The position numbers were made by a program, and so were the translations under genes. From the NCBI RefSeq assembly GCF_022348165.1, contig NZ_JAKRFI010000006.1:185635-249634 (forward strand): 64,000 nucleotides of DNA. Reading direction: 5' to 3'. The notes under the pieces are model-generated. The model ran no database searches. It saw nothing but the letters and a program-made list of their open reading frames with translations, and was not told where the DNA came from. The DNA is from Halomonas sp. McH1-25. GTDB lineage: Bacteria > Pseudomonadota > Gammaproteobacteria > Pseudomonadales > Halomonadaceae. Shown one piece after another: positions 18,293 to 27,116 of the stretch. The first letter of the stretch is position 1. Each line of letters begins with the position of its first letter.

Positions 18293-19696
18293 TTAGCCAT
18301 CCGCCGAGGACAGTTGACGGAAGGGGTGCGACACCAGGGTCCCGCCCGGTAGCCAGACATGCGCCGCCAGGCCGCCCAGCCGGGCACGCTCGAGCGTCAG
18401 CCGGCCGCCATAGAGCGTGACCAGCTCCTCGACGATGGCCAGCCCCAGACCCGAGCCCGAGCGCCGCTCGTCGAGCCGTGCTCCCCGTGCCAGCGCCGCC
18501 TCGCGTTGTTCGGGCGTCATGCCGGGCCCATCGTCCTCGATATGCAGCCCGGCGCCGCCCGACTCACCGACAATCTCCAGCACCACACGGCGCTCGGCCC
18601 AGCGCAGGGCATTGTCGAGGAGGTTGCCGACCAGTTCCTGAAGGTCCTGCGGGTCCATGCGCACATTGGCCGCTTCATCAATGTGCCGTTCCAGCACGAT
18701 GCCGCGCCGCTGCGCCAGGCGTGCCAGCCCATCGACCACCGGGGCGACGACCTCGCCGATATTCACTCGTCCGGCAAGAGTCGCACCGCTGGCCGCCGAG
18801 GCGCGTGCCAGGTGGTGACGCACCGCCTCGTCGAGACGCGTCACTTCCTGGCGGACCTGTTCGCGCTGCGCATCGGGCAGCCGGTCGGCGACGGTGTGCA
18901 GCACACTGATCGGCGTCTTGAGTGCATGCGCCAGATTGCCGGCCGCCGCGCGCCCACGTTCGATCAGGCGTCGGTCGCGTTCGAGCACTTCGTTCATGGC
19001 GCCGGCCAGGTCGCTCAGCTCGCCCGGTAGCCGGGTATCCAGGCGCTCGACCTGCCCCGCCTCGACCGCTTCGAGGTTGGCCACCAGCCGTCGCAGCGGC
19101 GCCAGACCCCAGCGAATCTGGATGGCCAGCCCGCCGAGCAGCAGGCCGGCCAGCGCCACCAGCGATAACGTCAGCAGCCACTGGAAATGCGCCACCTCGG
19201 CCTCGAGCTCCTCGCGCGAGGCGGCCACACTGACATGCAGGGGGTACGGATGCCCAGGCAGGCGCACGTCGCGCTCGATCACACGCAGCGGCTCGCCGCG
19301 CGGTCCGATCAGATTGCGTAGCGTCATCCCGCCGGCCTCGGTCACCGGCAGGCGCTGATCCCACAGCGAACGCGATACCCGCGTGGTGCCATGCCCATCG
19401 GTGATCTGCCAGTACCAGCCCGAGAACACCCGGTCGAAACGCGCCTCGCCCAGCGACAGCGGCAATTGCAGCTGATGGCTGGCGGGGTCGATCTCCAGCT
19501 CGGCCAGCAGGACATGCAACAGCGAGGAAAGGCGCTGGTCGAACGACGCCGTCACCGCGGCGCGGAAGTTATAGGCCAGACCAGCCCCGGCCAGCGGCAA
19601 CACGATCAGCACCAGCATCAGTGCCACGGCGAGCAGGCGCTTGCCCAGCGCCCAGCCGGCGGGACGCGCGGCCAGGGCACGCAAACGCGCCCTCAC
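18293..19696 (-). CDS. Two-component sensor histidine kinase, PhoQ-like
   Basis: 467-residue membrane kinase. Two membrane helices (about residues 20-42 and 172-193) flank a periplasmic sensor domain of ~130 residues. A HAMP-like linker follows, then the dimerisation box NLAHALKTPIS with the phospho-accepting His at about residue 257. The ATPase domain shows the N box LVGNLLDNALRW, DDGPGM and GSGLGLAIV. It overlaps the response-regulator gene by four bases. The gene order PepSY protein, regulator, kinase is typical of proteobacterial envelope-sensing systems; the signal is unknown (divalent cations or peptides are possibilities from the PhoQ comparison). Confidence 0.9.
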   Translation of the reverse strand: MRARLRALAARPAGWALGKRLLAVALMLVLIVLPLAGAGLAYNFRAAVTASFDQRLSSLLHVLLAELEIDPASHQLQLPLSLGEARFDRVFSGWYWQITDGHGTTRVSRSLWDQRLPVTEAGGMTLRNLIGPRGEPLRVIERDVRLPGHPYPLHVSVAASREELEAEVAHFQWLLTLSLVALAGLLLGGLAIQIRWGLAPLRRLVANLEAVEAGQVERLDTRLPGELSDLAGAMNEVLERDRRLIERGRAAAGNLAHALKTPISVLHTVADRLPDAQREQVRQEVTRLDEAVRHHLARASAASGATLAGRVNIGEVVAPVVDGLARLAQRRGIVLERHIDEAANVRMDPQDLQELVGNLLDNALRWAERRVVLEIVGESGGAGLHIEDDGPGMTPEQREAALARGARLDERRSGSGLGLAIVEELVTLYGGRLTLERARLGGLAAHVWLPGGTLVSHPFRQLSSADG

Positions 19697-20364
19697 GAGG
19701 CCGTCTCGGCCGCCGTTACGCGATAGCCCTGGCCGCGCAGCGTCTCGATGTGCCCGCTGCCCAGCTTGCGGCGCAGCCGACTGATCTGCACGTCGATGAC
19801 ATTGGAATCCGGCTCGTGGTCGCGATCGTAGACGTGCTCGGACAGCTCGGTGCGGCTGACGATGCGTGGCGCGGCGTGCATGAGATAGGCCAGCAGGCGC
19901 GACTCCTGGGCGGTCAGCGTAATGGGCCGGCCGGCCAGGGTCACGCTGCCGGTATGCGTATCGTAGGCCAGGTCGCCGCAGGCCAGCACCGGATGCGCAT
20001 GGCCGTGGCTGCGCCGCACCAGGGCGCGTAGGCGGAACAGCACTTCGGCGGTCTCGAACGGCTTGGTGACGTAGTCATCGGCCCCGGCGGAAAACCCCGC
20101 CGCCTTGTCCGACCAGCGTTCGCGGGCGGTGAGTACCAGTACCGGTACGTCGATGGCATCGTCACGCCACCGCGCCAGCCAGCGGGTGCCGTCGCCATCG
20201 GGCAAGCCCAGATCGAGTATCACGGCGTCGTAGCGCTCCGTGCGTACCAGGAAATCCGCCTCGCTACCGCTCGTGCTCGTCTCGACCAGCAATCCCGTAT
20301 CGCGCAGCGCCTCGCTCAGCGCCGCCGAGAGCGCCTGATCGTCTTCCACAAGCAGGATCTTCAT
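19693..20364 (-). CDS. OmpR/PhoP-family response regulator
   Basis: 223 residues. The receiver domain has the acidic pair ED at residues 7-8, the phospho-acceptor Asp51 in VILDLGLPDGDG, the Thr in LTAR and the Lys in TKPF. The C-terminal winged helix includes ESRLLAYLMHAAPRIVSRTEL and DVQISRLRRKLG with the closing GYRV. It should bind direct repeats. Such repeats with an 11-bp period occur on both sides of the divergent promoter at 20726-20824. It overlaps the PepSY gene stop by one base and the kinase gene by four. Confidence 0.93.
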   Translation of the reverse strand: MKILLVEDDQALSAALSEALRDTGLLVETSTSGSEADFLVRTERYDAVILDLGLPDGDGTRWLARWRDDAIDVPVLVLTARERWSDKAAGFSAGADDYVTKPFETAEVLFRLRALVRRSHGHAHPVLACGDLAYDTHTGSVTLAGRPITLTAQESRLLAYLMHAAPRIVSRTELSEHVYDRDHEPDSNVIDVQISRLRRKLGSGHIETLRGQGYRVTAAETAS

Positions 20365-20702
20365 TACCGTCGCATACCCTCGATGTTGACGCCTTCGATA
20401 CCCAGCAGCTCGCCATTGCTGGCATCGAACTCGAACTCGACCATCTGCCCCTGCGGGCCGAGCATCTCGATTTCGTAGATCGCCCGGCCATCGTCCCGTT
20501 CGAGTTCGGTTTCCAATACCGTGCCCTCGTAGCGGGCCTCCAGCCAGTCGAGCACGCTGGGCAACGAGACCAGCCGTCCGGCCTGCACCTGATCGTGCAG
20601 GTCGCGCCAGTCGTCATCGTCGGCCCGGGCCAGCGATTCCCAGGCGACAACCGCGCCGGTCAGCGATACCAGGGCAAAGGTAACCATAAGCATGCGTTTC
20701 AT
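20364..20702 (-). CDS. Periplasmic PepSY-domain protein
   Basis: 112 residues: a signal peptide (MKRMLMVTFALVSLTGAVVA, residues 1-20) followed by one PepSY-like unit. The unit has LPSVLDWLEARYEGTVLETELERDDG-type sequence and ends in EFEFDASNGELLGIEG. PepSY proteins of this type are often the first gene of a PhoPQ-like operon and are thought to modulate the kinase or envelope proteases. The start at 20702 gives a proper signal peptide; longer frames upstream cross the promoter. It shares the junction TAATG with the response regulator. Confidence 0.85.
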   Translation of the reverse strand: MKRMLMVTFALVSLTGAVVAWESLARADDDDWRDLHDQVQAGRLVSLPSVLDWLEARYEGTVLETELERDDGRAIYEIEMLGPQGQMVEFEFDASNGELLGIEGVNIEGMRR

Positions 20703-20725
20703 GCCTCTAGCTTGGCAAACACCAC

Positions 20726-20824
20726 ATGAACGCTCCATGAACGCCACATTCAACTTGGGGTCAGGTGAGCCGCGGCAGACTGGCCCTGCGTCGGACAGAC
20801 CGAGCATGAATGCAAGATGAACGA
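20726..20824. promoter_or_regulatory. Direct repeats with 11-bp period, probable response-regulator boxes
   Basis: ATGAACGC occurs at 20726-20733 and 20737-20744, with a weaker third copy (ATTCAACT) at 20748, all spaced 11 bp. A second set, ATGAATGC at 20806-20813 and ATGAACGA at 20817-20824, again has an 11-bp step. The first set lies just upstream of the minus-strand PepSY/regulator/kinase operon, the second about 90 bases upstream of the plus-strand PepSY gene. Eleven-base tandem repeats are the usual target form of OmpR/PhoB-family regulators. Confidence 0.6.
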
Positions 20825-20910
20825 CGCCTTCAGGCTCCGGCAAGGTAACCCGGCGTACAACGATATCACCGGACATTGCCTCCGGTACCGAATGACACAG
20901 GAGGTTGATT

Positions 20911-21384
20911 ATGAAACGCTTGCATTGGCTCGTGATCCCCGCGGCACTCAGTGGCGGCCTGGCAACCACCGTCATGGCCGACGATGGCACCCTGAGCGAT
21001 AGCCAGCTCGACCGCATTCTCGAGCGCGCCAGTCAGTACGGCTTCGCCCAGTATGAGGAGATTTCGCTGGACGACGGCGAGCGGGTCGAGATCGAGGGCT
21101 GGCGTGACGATGGCTGGCACCTGGACGTGGACATGCTGGCCACGAGCGGTGAACTGGTTCACGAGGAGCAGCGCAAGAGTCAGATTCCCGGCTGGAGCCT
21201 GAGCGGCGACGAGCTTCGTCAGGCCCTGGCCAGTGCGCGTGAGGCCGGACTGCAACGATTCGGCCAGTTGGATGTCGATGACAATGGGCACCTCGAAATC
21301 GAGGGCTACGATACGCACAACCGTGAAGTCGAGATACGCATGAATCGTAACGACTTCTCGGTCATTGGAGTGGACCATGACTGA
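20911..21384 (+). CDS. PepSY-like periplasmic protein, two repeats
   Basis: 157 residues with a signal peptide (to about residue 22, TTVMADD). Two related units follow: EISLDDGERVEIEGWRDDG and later QLDVDDNGHLEIEGYDTHN, each followed by a beta-rich V-D or E-I-R segment. The second ends RMNRNDFSVIGVD. This fits the PepSY fold duplicated. AGGAGG lies seven bases before the ATG. It is divergent from the PepSY/two-component operon across a shared promoter with candidate regulator boxes, so it is probably a target of that system. It overlaps the next gene by eight bases. Confidence 0.8.
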   Translation: MKRLHWLVIPAALSGGLATTVMADDGTLSDSQLDRILERASQYGFAQYEEISLDDGERVEIEGWRDDGWHLDVDMLATSGELVHEEQRKSQIPGWSLSGDELRQALASAREAGLQRFGQLDVDDNGHLEIEGYDTHNREVEIRMNRNDFSVIGVDHD

Positions 21385-21733
21385 TCAACGCAACGACCGC
21401 CAGTACAACGCCGCCTGGCAGGCGGCTCAGCAATGGCAGGAACGGGCGCGTCAGGCGCGCCCATCTCGCTCGATGAGCGGCCCCCGGCTATTCCTGACCT
21501 GGCTGATGTTCGGCGCGATGATGATCGTCGGCACCCTGCTCGGTCTGTTCTTTTTGCTGGTCGGCTGGCTGATGCTGCCACTCGTCCGGTACCGCATGAA
21601 GAAGCGAGTCGAGGCCTTTCGCGCCCAGCAGGCTCAGGATATCGGTGGCAGCTATCAGCGCCATGAACGACCACACGATTCGCAACACCACGTGCTGGAA
21701 GGCGATTACGAAGTCCGTGACGAGCGCAAATAA
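21377..21733 (+). CDS. Small membrane protein, unknown function
   Basis: 118 residues. A charged, glutamine-rich N-terminus (about 30 residues) precedes one long or two short hydrophobic segments (about residues 34-70, with LFLTWLMFGAMMIVGTLLGL). A basic patch YRMKKRVEAFR and a polar histidine-rich tail follow. I do not recognise a family. The ATG at 21377 has GGAG eight bases upstream and overlaps the end of the PepSY gene, so both are likely co-expressed and co-regulated by the two-component system. Confidence 0.75.
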   Translation: MTDQRNDRQYNAAWQAAQQWQERARQARPSRSMSGPRLFLTWLMFGAMMIVGTLLGLFFLLVGWLMLPLVRYRMKKRVEAFRAQQAQDIGGSYQRHERPHDSQHHVLEGDYEVRDERK

Positions 21734-21775
21734 CCGTGTCCGGGCATGAGCGATGAGGCCAGCCGGCAAGAAGGC

Positions 21776-21801
21776 AAAAAAAACCCGCGCAGGACGCGGG
21801 T
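21776..21801 (-). terminator. Rho-independent terminator of the ion-channel gene
   Basis: On the minus strand ACCCGCG (21801-21795) pairs with CGCGGGT (21789-21783), followed by a run of eight T. It lies 150 bases beyond the stop of the channel gene at 21951. Confidence 0.8.
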
Positions 21802-21950
21802 CGAGGTAGGGGTGGAGCTAGAAGCATCTGGAAAGATGCCAGCATAACCCGTCTGGTTGGCCTCCAGACGTTGCTAATGTAGGTGACGCCATGCCGATTT
21901 AGCCAATGTATTGTCAACATGAAGGCAATAGCTTCTTACTAACGCGACAT

Positions 21951-22766
21951 CTAGCGTTCGTCCGCTGCATCGTTGCGCGCCTCGCTGGCAGACGCCGTGT
22001 CTTCTTTCTGCACATGTTGCTGCCTGACCATCTCGGCACGTAGCGCGCGCACCTCCTCGGTGAGCAAGGCCACCTGACGATTCAGATGTCGGACCATCTC
22101 GCGATCGGCACGGTGCTGACGCGACTCCCTCTCGCCTTCGTCGGCGACGAAAAGTGAGCCGACATAAGCCGCAAAGCTACCGAACAACCCGACACCGCCA
22201 ATCATCAGCAGGACCGCCACGATGCGCCCTTGCGTTGTGACCGGATAATAATCCCCGTAGCCTACCGTGGTGACCGTGACGATGGCCCACCACAGCGCCT
22301 CCTCGGCGGTGCTGATCGGGCTCTCGGGGTTGGGACTCTCGACGATCAACATGGTGATTGCGCCAAAGGCCACCAGCAACAAGGTCATGGTCGCCGCCGA
22401 CGCGAACAGGCCCTTGGCACGGTTGCGGAACAGGATCAGCCAGATCATTTCCATCGACTTCAGCGCGCGCAACAGACGAATGATCTGCACGACACGGAAG
22501 GCGCGTGCACCCAGCAAGAGTCCTGCGGGTATGCTCGCCAGCAGATCGATCCAGCCCCAGCGCATGAAGCGCCACTTGTCCTTGGCGGCCCGAAAACGAA
22601 TGCAGAAATCGATGAAAAAGAACACACAGACGATCACGTCCATGTAGTAGAGCAGCTCGGACATTTCAGGGGGCAGATCGAAGAACGTGTCGGCAACCAG
22701 CGCGCCAAGCACGTAAATGGACAGCACCAGAATGAACAGCTGAAACGGTGTGATGCGATCGTTCAT
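21951..22766 (-). CDS. Voltage-gated-type potassium channel
   Basis: 271-residue ion channel. It has a membrane domain of about six segments, an arginine-bearing segment resembling S4 (GARAFRVVQIIRLLRALKSM, about residues 85-104), then the pore loop with the potassium selectivity filter TVGYGDYYPVT (about 177-187). The C-terminal tail after the last helix is charged and could form a coiled coil (REMVRHLNRQVALLTEEVRALRAEM region, residues ~225-250). The ATG at 22766 gives a normal N-terminus; longer frames read into the next intergenic DNA. It lies 22 bases after ligC and ends with its own terminator. Confidence 0.88.
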   Translation of the reverse strand: MNDRITPFQLFILVLSIYVLGALVADTFFDLPPEMSELLYYMDVIVCVFFFIDFCIRFRAAKDKWRFMRWGWIDLLASIPAGLLLGARAFRVVQIIRLLRALKSMEMIWLILFRNRAKGLFASAATMTLLLVAFGAITMLIVESPNPESPISTAEEALWWAIVTVTTVGYGDYYPVTTQGRIVAVLLMIGGVGLFGSFAAYVGSLFVADEGERESRQHRADREMVRHLNRQVALLTEEVRALRAEMVRQQHVQKEDTASASEARNDAADER

Positions 22767-22788
22767 GGCTTCGGTATGGCTCTCGGGA

Positions 22789-23730
22789 TCAATGCGCCAT
22801 GAGCGCTTCCAGGCGGTCCAACAGCCGCATGGTCGGCAGGCAACCAGAAAACGACGCCTCGGGACGACGCGTCTCGCGAATCGCCGCGATGAATTCCGCA
22901 TCCTGCGCCTCGAAACCGCTGCCCGGCAGGGCGATGGGGGTATCTTCGTGATCGGTCAGAGCATCGCGGTAGGCCTTGAAGGTGTTCTCCTCGCCGATGT
23001 AGCGATAGAAGCCTCCGAATGGACCGCGGTTGTTGAACGACAACGCCAGCGTCGCCAAGGTGCCGTCACGGGCGCGCAGGCCGATGTTCATGTCCATGGC
23101 GATGCCCAGCTCGGGGTGACACGGGCCGGCGGCGCCCCAGACATCCAGCTCGAAATCGTCGAGCAGCCAGGCGAACAGGTCGACACTATGGCAGGCGTGA
23201 TGCCACAGCAGATTGTCGGTCCAGCTTCTCGGCTGGCCGTGCATGTTGCGGTTGTCGCGCCGGAAGAACACGGTCTGACCGATCAGGTGCTGAAGATGGA
23301 ACTCGCCCGTCTGCAGCCGGCGTTTGATCTCGCGATGCGGCGGGTTGAAACGCCGTGTATGAGCGACCATGCACACCCGGTCGGAAGTCTCGGCATGCGC
23401 CGTGATGCGCTCGGCAGCCGCCAGGGTCAAGCTCATCGGGATTTCGGCAAGAACATGCTTGCCGGCGGCGATGGCCTGTTCGGCCTGGTCGGCATGCTGA
23501 TGACTGGGGGTGGCCAGGACGACGGCATCGATGTCGTCGCGCGTTATTCGATCGGCATAATCCAGGCTCACCTCGGGGATGCCCCACTGGTCGGCGAATG
23601 CCCGGGCGTCGGCTTCCACACCGCCGGCCAGGCAGACGATCTCGACACCGTCCATCTCGCTCAACACCTTGGCGTGCGTCCCGGCGATGGCACCTTCCCC
23701 GGCCAACAGGATACGAATGGTTGCGGTCAT
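22789..23730 (-). CDS. ligC: 4-carboxy-2-hydroxymuconate-6-semialdehyde dehydrogenase, LigC-like
   Basis: 313-residue Gfo/Idh/MocA oxidoreductase. The N-terminal nucleotide motif is GEGAIAGTH (about residues 9-17), and AEIPMS marks the catalytic Lys-Pro region variant. The block VAHTRRFNPPHREIKRR, then FFRRDNRN, ARSWTDNLLWHH-like sequence and LSFNNRGPFGGFYRYIGEE match LigC of the protocatechuate 4,5-cleavage pathway closely. LigC oxidises the ring-cleavage product to 2-pyrone-4,6-dicarboxylate with NADP. It lies some 12 kb from ligAB on the other strand. AAGGAG sits six bases before the ATG at 23730. Confidence 0.87.
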   Translation of the reverse strand: MTATIRILLAGEGAIAGTHAKVLSEMDGVEIVCLAGGVEADARAFADQWGIPEVSLDYADRITRDDIDAVVLATPSHQHADQAEQAIAAGKHVLAEIPMSLTLAAAERITAHAETSDRVCMVAHTRRFNPPHREIKRRLQTGEFHLQHLIGQTVFFRRDNRNMHGQPRSWTDNLLWHHACHSVDLFAWLLDDFELDVWGAAGPCHPELGIAMDMNIGLRARDGTLATLALSFNNRGPFGGFYRYIGEENTFKAYRDALTDHEDTPIALPGSGFEAQDAEFIAAIRETRRPEASFSGCLPTMRLLDRLEALMAH

Positions 23731-23811
23731 CTCGGCTCCTTGGCTGCGTGATTCGTTCATCTTACCCGAGCGAGCCGCGCTTGAACGATTCGCAGGCTCG
23801 ATCAAAGCCAG

Positions 23812-23850
23812 CGCAAAGAAAGACCCGCCAAGCCGAAAGCCGGGCGGGTC
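23812..23850 (-). terminator. Terminator downstream of pobA
   Basis: GACCCGCC (23822-23829) and GGCGGGTC (23843-23850) pair around a 13-base loop. On the minus strand the hairpin is followed by TCTTTCTTTG. It lies 37 bases after the pobA stop and before the ligC start, so ligC probably has its own promoter between 23731 and 23811. Confidence 0.7.
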
Positions 23851-23886
23851 AAGGAGAGCACTGTCAGAGGCAGTGTATTCGGTGGC

Positions 23887-25134
<1,248 letters not shown>

Positions 25135-25177
25135 TCATCGATAAGCCGCCGCAAATAAGGCAAAATTCCCAGGCAAA

Positions 25178-25193
25178 CTTGGACATATCCAAG
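25178..25193. promoter_or_regulatory. Inverted repeat in pobA-pobR divergent promoter
   Basis: CTTGGA (25178-25183), CATA, TCCAAG (25188-25193) is a perfect 6-bp-arm palindrome in the middle of the 183-base region between pobA and its divergent AraC-family activator. The position suits an activator or self-repression site. That the PobR protein binds here is inference. Confidence 0.5.
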
Positions 25194-25254
25194 ATAGGGG
25201 CGCGACTTTGGTCTACTATCGCCCCCTCGGGCGTGTCACTAGCGGAGAATCGTC

Positions 25255-26133
25255 ATGGAAACCCGGCAGTCAGCGGTTCCCGTCTTCAAGCTGTACGGCG
25301 AAACCCACCACTGGCCGACGCCGGATCTGCTGCACTGTGAATCGATCGCCGAGCGCAGCCGCCTGCACGACTGGCACATCCGTGCCCACCGTCATGCCGA
25401 CCTGCTCCACCTGCTGCATATCCGCGACGGTGAAGTGGCGTTGCATCTAGAAGGCGCGGAGCGTCATCTGGCTGGCCCGCTGCTCATCGTGGTGCCCGCC
25501 ATGACCATTCATGGGTTTCACTTCTCGAAGGACATCGACGGGCACATCATCACCCTGGCCCAGCCGCTGGCCGGTCATCTGAGCGAGCAACTGGAACAGG
25601 TGGGCCAGGTACTCGGCCGCGCCGCCCACTACCCGCTGGCGGGGCAGCCAGAGGCTGAAGCCATCACCGCTCTGGTCATGCAACTCGATGCCGAATATCG
25701 ACACCCTGCCGAGGGCCGCGCCGCGCTTTTGCATGCATTGATTCAGGCCTTGGCCGTGCAGGTCACACGGCGCGCCGAGCGCCGTCGGCCGATCCTCACT
25801 CGCCGCTACGACAAAGGGCAGGACCACCTGCAGCGCTTCCAGGCCTTGATCGATGCGCATTATGCCGAGCAGCCCACCATCGAGTCGCTGGCCTCGCGCC
25901 TGGGCATGACCAGCACTCATCTCAACACCCTGTGTCGGCGCCTGGCCGGACGCAGCGCCCTGCAGTTGCTGCACGAACGTCTGCTGCTCGAGGCCAAGCG
26001 CCAGTTGACCTACACCAACATGACCATCAGCCAGGTCTCGGATGCTCTGGGCTTCTCCGAGCCGGCCTACTTCACGCGCTTCTTCAAACGCCACACCGGC
26101 TATTCACCCAAGGCGTTTCGACAGCGGCAGTAG
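25255..26133 (+). CDS. pobR: AraC-family activator of 4-hydroxybenzoate hydroxylase, PobR-like
   Basis: 292 residues. The N-terminal cupin half has HIRAHRHADLLHLLHIRDGE and LAGPLLIVVPAMTIHGFHF segments that fit the ligand pocket of PobR/PobC-type regulators. The C-terminal AraC domain shows two helix-turn-helix units (IESLASRLGMTSTHLNTLCR and ISQVSDALGFSEPAYFTRFF). It is divergent from pobA with 183 bases between them, the usual pobA-pobR arrangement of pseudomonads, so it most likely activates pobA when 4-hydroxybenzoate is present. Confidence 0.88.
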   Translation: METRQSAVPVFKLYGETHHWPTPDLLHCESIAERSRLHDWHIRAHRHADLLHLLHIRDGEVALHLEGAERHLAGPLLIVVPAMTIHGFHFSKDIDGHIITLAQPLAGHLSEQLEQVGQVLGRAAHYPLAGQPEAEAITALVMQLDAEYRHPAEGRAALLHALIQALAVQVTRRAERRRPILTRRYDKGQDHLQRFQALIDAHYAEQPTIESLASRLGMTSTHLNTLCRRLAGRSALQLLHERLLLEAKRQLTYTNMTISQVSDALGFSEPAYFTRFFKRHTGYSPKAFRQRQ

Positions 26134-26156
26134 CTTACTGGATCCAGAACGTCGCT

Positions 26157-26852
26157 TCAGGATGGCAGGGTGCCTGCGGGATCCAGATCCAGCAGTTCGC
26201 CATAACGCATCCCGATGTAGGCATGTTCACGCATCAGCATCTCGGCGCGCGCCCCCTCTCCCAGGCGCAGCGCCTGAAAGACCGTCCGGTGCTGCATCTG
26301 GGCGAAGTAGAGCTTGCGATACTCTCGATCCAGTGCCTCGGTATCCAGGATGATCGAGTCCGCCGAGGCGAACGGCAGGTGGTTGTTGCGCCCGATGGCA
26401 TCGGCGATTACCAGACTGCCGGTGGACTCGATGATGGTGGTGTGGAAGACCTCATTGATCTCGCTCCAGCGAGTCACGTCATCCCGATCCAGATAACCCT
26501 TGGTCAACAGCTCACGGCCATCCTCGATGCACTGCGCCAGGCGCGTGTCAGTCTCCTCCGTCATCCCCTGCTCAGCCAGGCGCCGGGCGGCCAGCCCCTC
26601 CAGAACGCCCCTGACTTCGAGCGCGCACAGTACATCCGTCTCGGTGAATTCACGCACCCGATAGCCGCGCTTGCCGGCACGCTGCAGCAAGCCTTCCTGC
26701 TCCAGCGTGCGAAATGCCAGTCGTATGGGGGTGCGTGACACGCCGAGCTGCTCGGCGACATGCAGCTCGGCAATGCGCTCCCCAGGGGGGTAACGCCCTT
26801 CGCTGATCAGTTTTCGCAGACTCGCCGCGACACTCGTATTGCTCTTGCTCAC
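26157..26852 (-). CDS. vanR: GntR/FadR-family repressor of vanillate catabolism, VanR-like
   Basis: 231 residues. The N-terminal winged helix (ERIAELHVAEQLGVSRTPIR, about residues 25-44, then LAFRTLEQEGLL) is followed by the all-helical FCD effector domain. EVRGVLEGLAARRLAEQGMT matches known VanR proteins almost word for word from memory. VanR represses vanAB and is released by vanillate. The vanA promoter at 36906-36915 carries the palindrome TTGGATCCAA, the core of the known VanR operator, although it lies about 10 kb away. The gene converges with pobR and is preceded by the TRAP operon on the same strand. Confidence 0.82.
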   Translation of the reverse strand: MSKSNTSVAASLRKLISEGRYPPGERIAELHVAEQLGVSRTPIRLAFRTLEQEGLLQRAGKRGYRVREFTETDVLCALEVRGVLEGLAARRLAEQGMTEETDTRLAQCIEDGRELLTKGYLDRDDVTRWSEINEVFHTTIIESTGSLVIADAIGRNNHLPFASADSIILDTEALDREYRKLYFAQMQHRTVFQALRLGEGARAEMLMREHAYIGMRYGELLDLDPAGTLPS

Positions 26853-27005
26853 CTGTGTTTCCCATTATCCGGCGCTGCTCGCCGCCATCCGTAGAGTTTC
26901 GCATCACAGCATACCCCGTCCCATGCTCACCCCAAACAGGAACGCTCGGTAGAGGGCATTGTCTTGTCGGACGGGAAATACCTTCGCAGGCGCGGCTCGC
27001 GGGAA

Positions 27006-27037
27006 AGAAAAAGTCCGCTCGTCGACGACGAACGGAC
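27006..27037 (-). terminator. Terminator of the TRAP transporter operon
   Basis: GTCCG-C-TCGTC (27013-27023) and GACGA-A-CGGAC (27027-27037) form an 11-position stem with one C-A mismatch and a three-base loop. On the minus strand it is followed by TTTTTCTTTC. It lies about 80 bases beyond the stop of the large permease at 27117. Confidence 0.75.
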
Positions 27038-27116
27038 TCGGTGCGGGAGCTGCCAGGCAGGTTACGCGGCGGTGCCCAGTGATGTATCTCCAGCTGTCTC
27101 CGTGAGGCTTCCTGCT

